Origin: Dasypus novemcinctus
Taxonomy: Eukaryota > Chordata > Mammalia > Cingulata > Dasypodidae
Assembly (NCBI RefSeq): GCF_030445035.2
Contig: NC_080678.1
Span: 117,309,947 to 117,373,946, forward strand
DNA length: 64,000 bases
Direction: 5' to 3'
Below, piece by piece: positions 1 to 12,389 of the stretch. Made by a program: the position numbers and the translations under genes. The notes beneath the pieces are model-generated. The model had not been told where the DNA came from and made no database searches. It worked only from the letters and a program-made list of their open reading frames with translations. Numbering within the stretch: the stretch's first letter is position 1; each line of letters opens with the position of its first letter.

Positions 1-1100
1 CCTCTTCTTTTTTTTCTTTCCCCTTTCTCTCCCTCTTCTTCCCCTCATTCTGTATCAGAGGAATGCAGGACCTTTTTTTTTTTTTTTTCATTCTGGGAAA
101 TGAATACAGTGAGAATTTGGGGATTAGATCTCACCTAGGCTTGCCTGAGCAATGCTTGATGCACAGTAAGTTTTTAGAAGGTGTCCTGGACATTGGAATC
201 ACTTCTGAACTTTTCCTGGTGGGAGGCCAAGTCATCCCAGCAGAATTCTACCTGGGAAGGGCAGCAGTGGCAGCCTGGGGAAGGTGATGGTGGGGGACCC
301 TCTCCCCAGGGACGTGAGCTCGGCCAGCTGGGGACCTTTCTGCCCAGCCCAGCCTTGGAACTCGGCACAGTCAGGCCTGCTGATAACACCACCGGCCTGC
401 AGTGGGACAGCTGCAGGCACCAGCAGGCCACTCCAGAAATGCCAGCGGTAATCAGAAACTTTATTTCAAATGCTTTCCCCAGCATTCATGGATGGCCAGA
501 AGCACTTTTGCTGTGGCACTTCTCAGGTGGCTGCCCTAGGCTGGGCCGGGGCAGACCAGGGAGGCCTGAAGCCAGCTTCCATCGTCCCTGGACAGGGCCC
601 CTGGGAGCAGAATGGAAGGACAGTCCCCAGAAGCCTGCAGCTTCATGCCCAATGGGATTCTGGTGCTTTAGGCCCCTGGAGAGCAGAATCATGGGGGACA
701 TTGCTAGGCAGGAGTTTTCAAGGTATTCTACTTTAAAAAATATATTCTTACTATTTTTACTTATCATTGCTTCCTATCCTTCTCTGTGCAGCGGGTGAAC
801 GTAAGAGAAATGAGGGGAATGAGTAACAGAAAGAAAGATTTTGGGGAAGAGGATATTCTGTGGAGGCATGACAGCTGCTTTACCTCTGACAGTTTATAAT
901 GGCGAAGAGGCACTAACTTGTTCCGTGTGTCCCCTGATAAGAGAATTAGGGCTGCAGGGAGGCATTTTTCATCTCAGAATTCCAGTGGGGTGGGGTGTGG
1001 GTGGGAGGCTACATTTACACTGTGGGGCAGCCATGGGGTTGGGTGCTTGCTCCCCCAGATGAAGAGACACTATATGCTGCAGGAGATCACCTCTAGCATA
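1..1100. other. no gene recognised
   Basis: Mixed-composition sequence with a T-rich start and short chance frames. I see no splice-supported exon, SINE or RNA gene here. Confidence 0.5.
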
Positions 1101-1104
1101 GCAC

Positions 1105-1300
1105 CCATATTAGCTGCCAGTTACCGACCCCTTCTAATGTGCGGGGTGCTCAGTGCTGTCCCGGGATCAACCCATTTGATTCTCACAGCTCCCTGCTGGG
1201 CAGGAGCCATCGCCAACACCATTTTCCTGATGGGGAAAATTGACGCATAAAGAATCCAGTCGCCCAAGTGCATGGCTAATTAGAGTTAGTGACAGGGCCT
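1105..1300 (-). repeat. MIR fragment
   Basis: Diverged antisense MIR text (ATTTTCCTGATGGGGAAAAT followed by a degenerate CTTGCCCAAG-type core). Confidence 0.5.
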
Positions 1301-2304
1301 GAATTCTCCCCGGGGCAGTCTGACGTCAGCCCCTTCCCCTCCTTCCCACTCCCATCTTCACCCCCAGGCCCTACTCCACTCTTCAGCATCAGTGTCTGCT
1401 TCTCAGTGATGTTTTAATTGTGGGTTGAATGGCCTGGCTCTTTCTTTCACTCTTTTCCCTCTCTGCTTTCTTTTTATCATAGTCTTACCTGTCATATAAA
1501 CATATTACCTTATAACCTAGTTGAAAAGGTACCACTTCGGGTAGATGTGCTTGGAAGTGAGAGCTCTCCCCTGCCTCCCCACCCCACTCCTGCCCATTTC
1601 TCTCCTCTAAGGGAGAACCTACCTTGGAAGTTGTCATCTACACATGGAATGGCTCTGCTCTAGAGGGATTCAGGAGGGTACTGGGTGAGAGGACTCGAGG
1701 ACACGTAAAAAGCCCAGTCGGTCAAGGCCATTCCCAGGGTGTGCCCTGATGGCCCTCTACCTGGGTAGAGATGGATGCTGCCAGAAGCAGGATTTGCCCG
1801 GAGGCAGGTGCAGCAGGCCCTTCTCTGCAGTTCCCTGGAATTATGTCCTGCTCTGCCCGCTCAACTCTGCTCCCTTCTGCAGGCTGTCCTGCACCAGCTT
1901 AATCCCCCCCCACACACACACTGACTTCATGTCACTCCTCTGAGCTTCCTTTACTTCCGTGAATGCTGAGAGCCAGAGCTCCTCAACCCCAGAGTCACGG
2001 CCTCTGCTCTCTGACCCCAGCTTGTTGTTCCAACCTTCCCTTCCTCGTCTGCCCTCCATGAACCCCTGCCATGCCCAGGTGGCCTGGCAGGGCATCCTAA
2101 GTGCACCTTCACAACATCCTTGTCTTTGTCTGGGATTTTCTCTCCTCTCCTATTGACCGAAGTCTTGCTCATTCAGGGTTCAGCCCATTCTTTCATTCAC
2201 TCAATACTGGGCCAACTTCAGGCCAGAAAGAGGCTGGGAAGCCGAGACCTAACAGGGCAGGTCTCTCACCTGTGGAGAGCCCTGGGCCTAGGAAGGGGCA
2301 TGTT

Positions 2305-2405
2305 TAAAATACTTAAAAAAATTTTTTTTAGAAGGAATGGAGTATTGAATTTGCTAACTCCTACATGGGAAGCAGGTGCTCAACTATTGAGCTATATCTG
2401 CTCTG
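2305..2405 (-). mobile_element. short tRNA-derived SINE, antisense
   Basis: T-rich start, then CATGGGAAGCAGGTGCTC and ATTGAGCTATATCTGCTCTG, same short family. Confidence 0.6.
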
Positions 2406-2439
2406 GAAAAGTACTCCCCCTTACACTTAAAAAATTTCT

Positions 2440-3058
2440 TAAAAAGATTCTTTGATTACTTAAATGTTACAGAGATTATATAGGGGATTCCCATATGCCT
2501 CACTCCCACACCTCCCACATTTTTCCACATTAGCAACATCTTTCATCAGTGTGGTACATTCATTGCAATTGATAAACACATTTTAGAACATTGCCACTAA
2601 GCATGGATCGTAGTTTATACTCTCTCTCATTCGTCTCTGTAGGTTATGGCAGGATATATAATGGCTGTATCTGTTGTTGTAATGTCATTCAGGATGATTC
2701 CCAAGCCCTGTAAATGCCCCCCTATTAAACCTGTTTTTCCTTCTCCCTAACCCCAGAACATCCATGGGTCACTGCCTCCACAACAGTGGTGTTTCTTCCA
2801 TTTCTAGAATCACAATAAGTCTATAATAGAATACTCATAAGTTTATTTTAGCCCATAGCTTGTTTCCCAATCCTGGGGACTCTGGGATGGTGACACCCAC
2901 TCCACCATTATTAATTGAGGGGGCTTCAATCCCATACATCCAATGGAAGGGACTCTCTTACAGTTGTAGGCACTCGCGGTTCCTTGCTAAGTTGTTTGTC
3001 CATCATCTCCCTGTTAGTTGTCATCACACAGAGTGCCTCTCCGGGGGTAGAGTATAAA
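2440..3058 (-). mobile_element. xenarthran L1 3' region, antisense
   Basis: Antisense counterpart of the 6735-7640 copy: GTGGTACATTCATTGCAATTG, CTAAGCATGGATCGTAG, GGTTATGGCAGGATATATAATG, GTTGTAGGCACTCGCGG. Non-coding. Confidence 0.65.
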
Positions 3059-3244
3059 GCACCCAGTAATCCCCTCTCCTAGGAAGCCTTTATTGATTGC
3101 TTCTGTCACTGTGAACCTGCCCTTCCCTGGAACCCTACAGATCGTCATCTAGATTCTTCTCTTTTGGTTGCTTGTTTTCTGCCTGGTATAATTCACTTTC
3201 TTTTATTGCCAATGTCTCTTGGCCTCTCTCCTCAAGGAACATAC

Positions 3245-3445
3245 CACACTGCCTAGCACTGCACTGTGTGTGCCTATTAATAGGAATGTGCACTTCTATT
3301 GAGCTCCGACTTCAATGCGCGTTTGCATCCGTGCTTCCCCTTGATTCTCCTAACAGCCCCGTGTGACGGCAGAGCAGAGCGATGAGCCCCATCTGCCAGA
3401 GTGTACATGGATTGTTCATGGCCATGTGGTTGATAGGTGGTAGGA
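3245..3445 (-). repeat. MIR fragment
   Basis: Diverged antisense MIR (GATTCTCCTAACAGCCCC, GAGCAGAGCGATGAGCCCC). No gene recognised in it. Confidence 0.4.
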
Positions 3446-4571
3446 CCTGGGTGAGGTCCTGGGTGCTCTGGTCCTCACCCTAGTTCTGCTGATGCATGTA
3501 CCCCTGCCATGGTAGCATGAGCAGATGGCGCTCCTCTGGGCCTGCAGCATGGGTGAGAGTGTGTGCTGGAGGATCAGAGGGCATTAGGCAACTGGGCAGA
3601 GAGGAAGGTTTTGAGGTTGAGATGGAGGAGGCTCACTGTGGACCAGGGAGGTACCGGGGGCAATGCAGGGTGAGTGGATAAAGAGGAATTCATACCCCAA
3701 CTCTTCTTATCCTGACACTTGTGCTCATTCTCTTTCTCCACGGAGACTGGGAATAGCTGGTGGAGTGAGGGTTCAAGGAATGATGGGGTGGGGCTGGGGG
3801 CACAGCAGGCAAGGATGGATGAGAGAGAACAAACTGAGCAAGGCCTGGGACCCATCCCTTCTCCCCGTGGTGACATGGCCTCTGGGGAGTATGCAGGTGA
3901 ACCAGAGACAGGGGTTCCCAGGGAGGAGAAAAAGCTGGAGCCCCCCCCCACTCACACATTTCAGAATTACATGCAGTTCTTTAAAGTATTTAGTGGAACT
4001 GGAGACAATCTATACAAAAAGTGGAATTCTCGTTCCCGCTCACCCTGGCTATTGACTTCTGGCCTTGCTGTGACAGCAAAGGAGCTCTGTCAACACCACC
4101 TGGTTGAAAAATTGTGGCTTTTGAAGCTCGGCTGTTTGAGTTACCTATGTGTTAAAAAAAACTTACCTTGCGCTTGACAAGAACAAAGTGTGTTTCTTTA
4201 GCCCTGGCATGAATCAAAAAATAGTTGAACTTTATTTTATTTTTTGCTCAAGTTTAAAAATAAAAAGCCACCTTTGGGCTGAGATCAAGAATGGAAAATT
4301 TCAGGGCATAGGAGTAATTTTTTTCCATCTGTTCTGGGCAAGGGATGATAATATGTTTTGATGGAAGGTTGTGTGTGAACCTCAAGATGAGGCTCAGTAC
4401 ATATTGCCTTGCATCCTTCATTAGGAGGGTGTTCTCAATGAAAGGCCCTCCTACCCTGCCCTGGCACAGCTGAATAGACACGGTACAGAATGGTATGGGA
4501 GAGACTCATGTAATTGAATACGAGTCGCTGCCTGGGACAGGCAAAGAAGGAGGTAATTAAAAGTAATTGAA

Positions 4572-4985
4572 AGTGAAGCAGACTTGGCCCAGTGGATAGG
4601 GTGTCCATCTACCACATGGGAGGTCCACAGTTCAAACCCCGGGCCTCCTTGACCCATGTGGAGTTGGCCCATGCACAGCACTGATGCACACAAGGAGTGC
4701 CCTGCCATGCAGGGGTGTCCCCCACATAGGGGAGCCCCACATGCAAGGAGTGCACCCTGTAAGGAGAGCCACCCAGCGCAAAAGAAAGTGCAGCCTGCCT
4801 AAGAATGGTTCCACACCCACGGAGAGCTGATGCAACAAGATGATGCAACAAAAAGAGACAAAGATTCCCATGCTGCTGACAACAACAGAAGTGGACAAAG
4901 AAGAACACTCAGCAAATGGACACAGAGAGCAGACAACTGGGAGCGGAGGAGAAGGGGAGAGCAAAAAATCATCAAAAAAAAAAAA
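4572..4985 (+). mobile_element. DAS-type tRNA-derived SINE
   Basis: Pol III head (CTTGGCCCAGTGGATAGGG; B-box-like AGTTCAAACCCCGGG), then the characteristic AGGGGAGCCCCAC and GGAGTGCACCCTGTAAGG body, and an A-rich tail. Duplication AAGTAATTGAA at about 4561-4571 and 4986-4996. This family is known from armadillos and is the main species clue. Confidence 0.9.
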
Positions 4986-5171
4986 GTAATTGAAGCTGCA
5001 TTTTCTGCAAAGGTGGCTTTTATCACATAAAGTGCAGGCCAGTACCTCACATGATCGGTCACTGTGCTCTAGATGGACAAATGTCTAGAGGTAGCTGCTG
5101 AAACCAGGGAATTTTGCATTGAGAGAATAAGGGTTGGAACAGCATTGAGTTTTCATTAAAAACATCTAGAG

Positions 5172-5520
5172 GGAAATGGACTTGGCCCAGTGGATAGGGC
5201 ATCTGCCTATGTCATGGGAGGTCTGCAGTTCAAACCCCGGGCCTCCTTGACCCATGTGGAGCTGGCCCATTTGCAGTGCTGATGTGCGCAAGGAGTGCTG
5301 TGTCATGCAGGGGTGTCCCCTGCATAGGGGAGCCCCATGCACAAGGAGTACACCCTGTAAGGAGAGCCGCCCCACGTGAAAGAACGTGCAGCCTGCCCAG
5401 GAATGGTGCTGCACACACAGAGAGCTGATACAATAAGATGATGCAACAAAAAGAGACACAGATTCCCGGTGCCGCTGATAAGGATAGAAGTGGTCAAAGA
5501 AAGACAACAACAACAAAAAA
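5172..5520 (+). mobile_element. DAS-type tRNA-derived SINE
   Basis: Same family and orientation as the copy 600 bp upstream, with duplication CATCTAGAG on both sides (about 5163-5171 and 5521-5529). Confidence 0.9.
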
Positions 5521-5984
5521 CCATCTAGAGAGTTCTTGACTACTATAGTTTATTTTGAAGGATATTATGGTTAAAGCTTTGTCTGAGATACTCTATTCTT
5601 ACAGTTTAATATTATTAAGGTATGAAGAAACTGTTTTATGTATGTCAATTTGATGGTTTCTGACCTCTTCGAGGAAGTACACATTTGTGCTACCAACTGC
5701 CTTGGATGTTCATTCTAAATGTCTCCCATGGGTGCTGAAATTAGTCACAAAATTCAGGTTCTTTCTGAAAAAATCTGAATGTCCATGAGGCTAGCACAGT
5801 CACTGGTGGAAATTTGGGCAGCTGAGACTCTTCCTTAGAAACCCAGGGTTGTCCTGGTGCGGCATCTCCACGTGGGGCTGGGTGCTCCATGTGCCCACCC
5901 ACAGATCTCACCGAGCAGCACCAGTGTGGCTGGAGGAGGGACAGGCAGCCAGCAGCAAACCCCCAAAGCACAAATCAGGTGACC

Positions 5985-6090
5985 CGGAATTTTGTCTCAA
6001 CTCGGTCGTTTTCTTCCTATGTGACCTTGGGCATGATGCAGACTCATCTTCCTTGTCTGTAAAATAAGTGTGTTGAATCATATATTCTCT
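5985..6090 (+). repeat. MIR fragment
   Basis: ATGTGACCTTGGGCATG and TTGTCTGTAAAATAAG correspond to the MIR core. Confidence 0.55.
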
Positions 6091-6539
6091 AGGTCCTTTC
6101 TAGATCCCAAACCTTGTAATGAACAAACTAAAATTCAAAAATTCAAGGAAGAGCATTAGCTCTTATTGGGGTAGTCAATGTTGATAAAAAGTTGAAACAC
6201 TTCCTGCGGGTTAAAAGTAGCCATGGCCCCAAGCAGCTTGATTGTCCCACTTACCAGGACCCCTTCCCTAAAAGCCTCTGGATCCCCCATGACCAGCTAC
6301 TACAGAATTGAAGCCCAGCGCAGCTTTAGGCATCAGACCTCCACCCTGGACGGGCACCCACCCTGGTGGCCATGGCTGTCAGATAGGGTGCCCGTCACCC
6401 CAGCTTATGGGAACAGCCTCCAGGTGGAGTCAGAAGCCTGAGTCCGTTCTGCAGTTGATGTGACTTCCTGTTTCTACATCTGAAAACAGAATTCATCATA
6501 AGGAGCCTACCTGCCTCTGGGGGGAAAGGGGGGCTCTGA

Positions 6540-6728
6540 AGCTTGACAGCCTGGCTCTGCCACTAATTAGCTGTGTGATCTTGGCCAAGTCACGATGTCT
6601 TTCTTACCTCAATTCATTGCCTGTAAAATGGGATTAATAACAGCACCTACCATACAGAGCTGATGATGAGATGAAATGAGCTAACCCTTGTAAGATGCTT
6701 AGAGTAGAGTAAGCATTGTAGAAGTGAC
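6540..6728 (+). repeat. MIR SINE
   Basis: CTGGCTCTGCCACTAATTAG, CTGTGTGATCTTGGCCAAG, then CTGTAAAATGGGATTAATA and a 3' part with GTAAGATGCTTAGAG: a well-preserved MIR. Confidence 0.8.
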
Positions 6729-6734
6729 AGGTTC

Positions 6735-7640
6735 TGTGGTCAAGGCAGATGGCTCTGGAGTTCAGAGCCATGTCAATTGGCCCTACTTTGGAGTTTGTGT
6801 TCCTGAGTGTGATGGTGTTGGACTCAGATATAATTTTTCTACACATGCCTCTTCTGTTACTTTTACCGGACCTTTGGTTGGCATTTGGGTTGGTATATAC
6901 TCAGGAGACCTGAATCTCTGAACTGTCCATGTGACAGCCAGGCCCTGGGCCTCAGCAGACTTGCAGCTCCTACCCTCTGGTTTCTTAGCCTTACCCTGAC
7001 CAGCTGGCAGGGAGGTGAAGCGGATCATCCACCACACCAGGGAGCCAAGAGTATCTACAGCTGCAAGCAGGAGAATTGCATCCATCACCCATGTGGAATC
7101 TAAACCCCCTCTTGATGTAGAGGGGGACTGGACATAGCCATCCCAGCTATACAAGATGGAGGATTAGAGTATGGATTTGAGTGGACTTACTGTTGTGCTG
7201 CTGGGGAACTATTGTGATTAGTAAGGGAAGAAATTGTAGTAGTGATGTGGAGAGGGCGGCCATGGTGGCTGCTGATGGTCGGGAGAGGGAAGAAGAGATA
7301 AAGTATGGGGGCATTTTCAAGATTTGGAGTTGTCCTAGGTGGTGCTGCAGGGACGGATGCTGGACGTTGTGTGTCCTGTTGTGGCCCACTGGGTGGACTG
7401 GGGGAGAGTGTGGACTACAATTTGTCCATGTGTTGCAGTGGTTCTCCAGAATGTATTCGCCAGGTGCAGTGGAAGTGCCACAATCATGGAAGAGTTTGTT
7501 GATGTGGGAGGGGTGGCATGGGTGGGGAGGGGGGTATATGGTGGGGACCTCATATTTTTTTAATGTAAAATTTAAAAGAAAATAAAGAAGAAGAAGAAAT
7601 GAAAAAAAATAAGTAAAAAAAATTAAAAAAAATAAAATAA
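6735..7640 (+). mobile_element. xenarthran L1 3' region with A-rich tail
   Basis: GCCCTACTTTGGAGTTTGTG, GGGAGCCAAGAGTATCTACAG, then GGGGACCTCATA and an A-rich tail with AATAAA. It matches, in reverse, the 2440-3058 and 21990-22120 copies. 5'-truncated. The short open frames across it are not genes. Confidence 0.65.
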
Positions 7641-8429
7641 GCCATCATGGGGGAAATGTTATTTCTAATTGAGATAAAAATAAGTTTAAGTAAATTATCT
7701 GGAGGAGCATTCCCCCTGCCCTAGTCTATCACAGCCACACCTGCACACAGGCACATGCACACTCACACACTCTCTCCTGTTTTCAGTAGCCCCAGGGCGG
7801 GCCACCTGTGGAGGTAAGGAAGATTTGCTAAAGAGCAGAGGCATTTTTTTTTTAAGGAGAACCCTAGTTCCTTGCTTGAGCTTAGTTTGGGGTAGACCCT
7901 GTTTGGCCTGGAGCCCCATGGTATACTGGTGACTTAGGGACTTTAGTGGTGCAGAAGGGGGTCTGTCTCTTCTCTGGGTCTTTGCTGAGAGAAGTCACAA
8001 AGGCACTAGAGAACTTGAGAGCAACTTTTTGACGCTGAAGAGGCAGCACCTAGCATCTCGGAAACTGGATGCCTGTGCCTAGAGCCCCAGCAGATCTGAT
8101 GGGAAGGGAAGTGGGAGCCACATGCCCTGCCGGGAACTACCACTGGCTCCACGCTGGGTGGGCTCGCCCAGCTCACTGCTGCCTCATCAGCACAGGGTGG
8201 AATTTGCTGGGTCAGGGGCTTTCTAACTTCATGTGGTCTTCCCCTGAGACCCGCACACAGTAAGAGATACATTTTACTTCTCAACCCATTCCACACATCC
8301 CTGAATGCAACCAAACAGAAGATTGGTGAAGCAGCACCATTGTGAGGTGCCATGCACTCTATGTTGTGTGCTATATTATTTTCTATTTCAGTTAAAAATT
8401 ACTGACTGTGAATTACTAAATAGGTTCCT

Positions 8430-8812
8430 TTTTTAAAAAATTTATTTTTAAAATTTATTCCCCCCCGACACCTGCCATTGTCTGCTCTCTGTGTGGACTT
8501 GCTGTGTCTTCTTCTGTGCCAACTTGCACCCTCGGTGGCACCGGGAAACAGCGTCTCTTTTTTGTTGCATCATCTTGCTGCATCAGCTCTCTGTATGTGT
8601 GGCACCACTTCTGGGTGGGCTGTACTTTTTCACATTGGGCAGCCCTCCTTGTAGCACGCACTCCTTGACATGGCACTCCTTGTGCACAGCAGCCCTGTGC
8701 ATGGGCTAGCTCACCACATGGGTCAGGAGGCTCTGGGGATCAAACCCTGGACCCTCCCATATGCCCATATGATAGGCAGATGCTCTATCAGCTGAGCCAT
8801 GACTGCTTCCCT
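8430..8812 (-). mobile_element. DAS-type SINE, antisense
   Basis: T-rich start, TGTCTGCTCTCTGTGTGGAC, and an antisense tRNA-like end near 8730-8805. Duplication CTAAATAGGTTC near 8416-8427 and 8815-8826. Confidence 0.85.
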
Positions 8813-9246
8813 AACCTAAATAGGTTCTTGTGGCCTGCTATGGGTCATGACTTGTGGCTTGAAAAACCAGGTGGAATGATATTGGAGGTCACTTGGGTGC
8901 TGTTATTCTGTACTCTGCTTGGGACAGGAGGGGAGGGTGCAGGGGTTTCATCTCTGTTGCTCTGGACATTGTGCTGAACTATTATACCAGCTGGCTATCC
9001 GGTTCCAGCGTTGGGGCCAGAAACTCAGCATGTGGGCATTTACATAAACATGAAGACTTGAAGGTATGGATAAAATACTTTTAGGCTGTAGTGCCCCTTC
9101 CAGATTCCCCAGACTTAGGGGTTAAAAATGGGAGATCCCTAGCCAAAGGGACGTGCTGGCATGGCACTTTCATCACCCCACGTGGACAACATAGATGATG
9201 TGGTCTCACGAGTTCTCAATAGAGCAGGGTCCTTTAGCTCTTACAG

Positions 9247-9730
9247 TGGGCCACTGTCTTAGTTTTCCAGGGCTGTTGTGACAGATGGTACACGCAGGAT
9301 GACTTGAAAACAGGACTTTACTGTCCCATGGTTTTGGAGGCTAGATGTCCAAAATCAAGGTCTTGACAGGCCATGCCTTCCCCCAGAGTTTGTATCATTC
9401 TGGAGGTGGCTTGCTGCAATCCTTGGGGTTCCTTGGCTTGGCTTGCATTTGCCTTTGCCACATGACCATCTTCTCTGGCTTTGACTCCCTCTTCTTAGTC
9501 CCCTGTATCTCTCTCTAGATTTCCTGTCCTCATAAGGGCCAGTCATATGGATAAAGGCCCATCTTGACTCATTTGGGCCTCATTTAAATAGGATCTTTGT
9601 TCACAAATGAGTCCACACCGTAACCAATAATAGGATCTACAAGGATCCTGTTTACAAATAGGCTCATACCCATGGACTTGGGGGGAAGTTGGTTAGAACT
9701 TGAACATGTGTTTTGTGGGGGACATGATTC
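9247..9730 (-). mobile_element. MaLR-type LTR fragment, antisense
   Basis: CTTAGTTTTCCAGGGCTGTTGTG, GGTTTTGGAGGCTAGATGTCC, CTCATAAGGGCCAGTCATATG and TTGTGGGGGACATGATTCG follow the usual order of an antisense MaLR LTR. Subfamily not determined. Confidence 0.6.
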
Positions 9731-12290
9731 GATGGCCCACAGGTGCTGTGGTCAGGCTGCAGCACATGAGCTGGGCACGTCAGGGAGGGTGTGCACAATG
9801 GCTAATTGCTGCCCAGTGTGGGCCCTGACCAAGTCCAGGAGCAGCGTCCAGCCACCGTGGCAGGTGCCAACCTTGGCATTGCTGGATCATGAGGGACTCT
9901 GGGGTCCCACTGGAGGGTCTGGAGTGATGGTGATGACCATGCAGCAGTTCAGGGCAGCAGCTGCTTGCTGATATGTAACAAGTCTTTCAGTATTTTAGCA
10001 ACTGGGAGACTGTACCAGTATGTACTTCCCAATCTCAGCCCTGGACAACTTAGCCCTGTTGCCTTAGGTTGTGCCAAGGAGAACACCATTAGACCCCACC
10101 TTTTATGCACCAGCTGGGGGTGGCCCTAACTCTCACCCAGTGCTGCCTGGTGACAGGGACTGGGCTGACCATGGGTGTGGGGGTGGCTAGCCTTCTGGGC
10201 CTGAAGCCCCCAGACAAAAAGAACCCATCAGTCCTTTTCAAATATATGACCAGAAGTCACTCACTCATGTCCCTGGATTAGCATGGAAGTGAGATGTACA
10301 CTGATGATGAAGTTGCTTTAGCTGGCTCTATAATTAAGGTTCTCTGGGCCTGAGCTGCAGCCATGGTCCTGATGGACAGGGCAGCTTCCCAGAGGCAGGG
10401 ACTGACCATTGGGCATTGAGGGAAGGTGGCCCTGGTGTTGGACTGGGGAGTCTCCATTATCACAGACCTGTCTGTTTCTTTGCCTCAAGCATCCACTGCT
10501 GAATCTGTGATGAAGGTGTCAGGTGGTATCAATTTAAATGTGGACACCTGTGTCCTTGGGCCTGGTCAGATGCCACTGCCTCTTTTCCTACATGATGCAG
10601 AGCAGCTGATGGGCCCCACCACTTGGCTTTCCAGCACTGCATTCGTGCCAACCTCTCCTCCCCTCCCCCAGCATCAAATGGCTCTGAGGAAATCTCTCTC
10701 AGGCTGGGTGAGGAGTTGAAGTTGACACTCCAAGTCCCATACCGCCAGGGTGTCACCTGCCTCAGGAGGTGGGTCCTACCAGCTTTGTTATTTTTTTAAG
10801 ACTAGGGTTATGATCTTTCCAGGACTCAATTGGAGAAGCAAGGACTCACTTTCTGAGCCCCCTCATACCATGGGATAGGACTATCCATTTCATGGATGTA
10901 CTGTGAAGATCAAAGGAGATAGAAAACCAGCTTTGGCAAAAGAAAAGAATGTATTATTATTGTCATTGTTATCTAGCATTTCTTAGACTATGAATACCCA
11001 AATACCTCATTTGATAGGTACAATCTTCTACCAACCCAGTCTGGGATGTTGGCTGACTTTCTTAGAGAATGGCATAAAGAGAAAAAATCACTTCCCATGT
11101 ATAGTCTCATGTCTTAACTTGGCTTGACATTGTAAATTAAAACAAACAAAAACAAAAATATGGAAGAGGGGGACCCAGAATTATCCAGCCCCTCTTCTAA
11201 TAGCCCATTATTGCTGTCTTTTGATACCCCTTGTTCGATTCTGGAAACCCTAAAGAGGATGAGAATTATATTCTGCCCAGGAGTCCCCTATAAGCCATTT
11301 AAACAGTGTTGAATTGTACACTCATTTTTTGTAAACCCAGTTGAGCTAATATTATAAACTTGGTTCTCTGTCACTTCTGGCTGGCTTGGTATTTGTGTCT
11401 TTCTACATATCTCTTCTGTCTAGTGCACACTCTGTACAGAAGAAGCTTGCACCCTCCCAGATGGAGAATGCCTATAACTCATGAACTGGAAATTGAAGGG
11501 CTAGTTGTGGACCTTGATTCATAGTGATCCTGAAAGCTTTGGGGCAAGATTAAACTGCCTTTGGACAGTGACTGGCAGCTGCCAAGATTGAAATAATGAG
11601 CCTGGAGCCCCCAATTCCCTGCAAAACACTTGAGTTAATTTCCTTCCATAGCTTTCCCTTCCTTTCACAAACCTGCCTCTTGTCCTGTTCTATGTTCATT
11701 ATGTCACATCCATCTACTGCTCTTTTGCCAGACTCAATTGCCAGAATTATCTGAGTGAGTTATTTATATTAGTCTAAAACCAACCTGCTCTTGCAGCTAG
11801 AGGACCATCAAATAGAGCACATTTGATTGTCTTGTGACTTTCAGCCCCAGCTCTGGCAGCATCTATAGGAGAAGGGTTTGATGTATTATAGTGTGATTGT
11901 GCCTGTGACTAATGGGCTGAAGGCTGGAGCTGGGGAAATGCCCCAATGATTGTATTTTCAGCTCCCACCTGTGCACCTTCACCTGTGACTGTTGGGTATT
12001 GATGGAAGCTGGCTTCCTGGGGTTGGGCATGAGACACTAGGTGGGGAGTGTTTGTGACCCAGGCACCTGTGCTCATCTTGATCCTCAATTCTGGATGGAT
12101 CTGGGCCACATCTCCAGGGTCCTGGTTTCCACCAGATGCCTCATGGTCATGGCTTTGAGGTGAATGAAGTGTGCAGACCCTACCTTATTGTATCACTGTC
12201 TTCATCAATATCAATGTTGACATTTCTGTGGAGTGTCCTTTACAGTTGATAGAGGCCTGTCACTTCCATTATGACTTTTCATTCCTCCCA
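9731..12290. other. no gene recognised
   Basis: Single-copy looking DNA. Frames are below 100 codons with no recognised motif, and no repeat is clear apart from vague MIR-like text near 10960-11050. Confidence 0.5.
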
Positions 12291-12294
12291 ACCA

Positions 12295-12385
12295 CTTTTG
12301 GAAATTATTGCTCCATTTCTGAAGATGAAGAAACTGAGTCTCAGAGTGGTCAGTGACTTGCCCAAAGTCTCCCAGTGGTTTCAGT
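12295..12385 (-). repeat. MIR fragment
   Basis: GAAGAAACTGAGTCTCAGAG then GTGACTTGCCCAAAGTC, the antisense MIR core. Confidence 0.65.
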
Positions 12386-12389
12386 GACA

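Noticed and set aside
4572-4660. a functional tRNA gene at the SINE head
   Set aside because: The tRNA-like A and B boxes are present but the sequence continues into the SINE body with an A-rich tail and duplication.
4830-5524. short frames across the DAS SINEs as genes
   Set aside because: Pol III-derived repeats with target duplications; coding potential is incidental.
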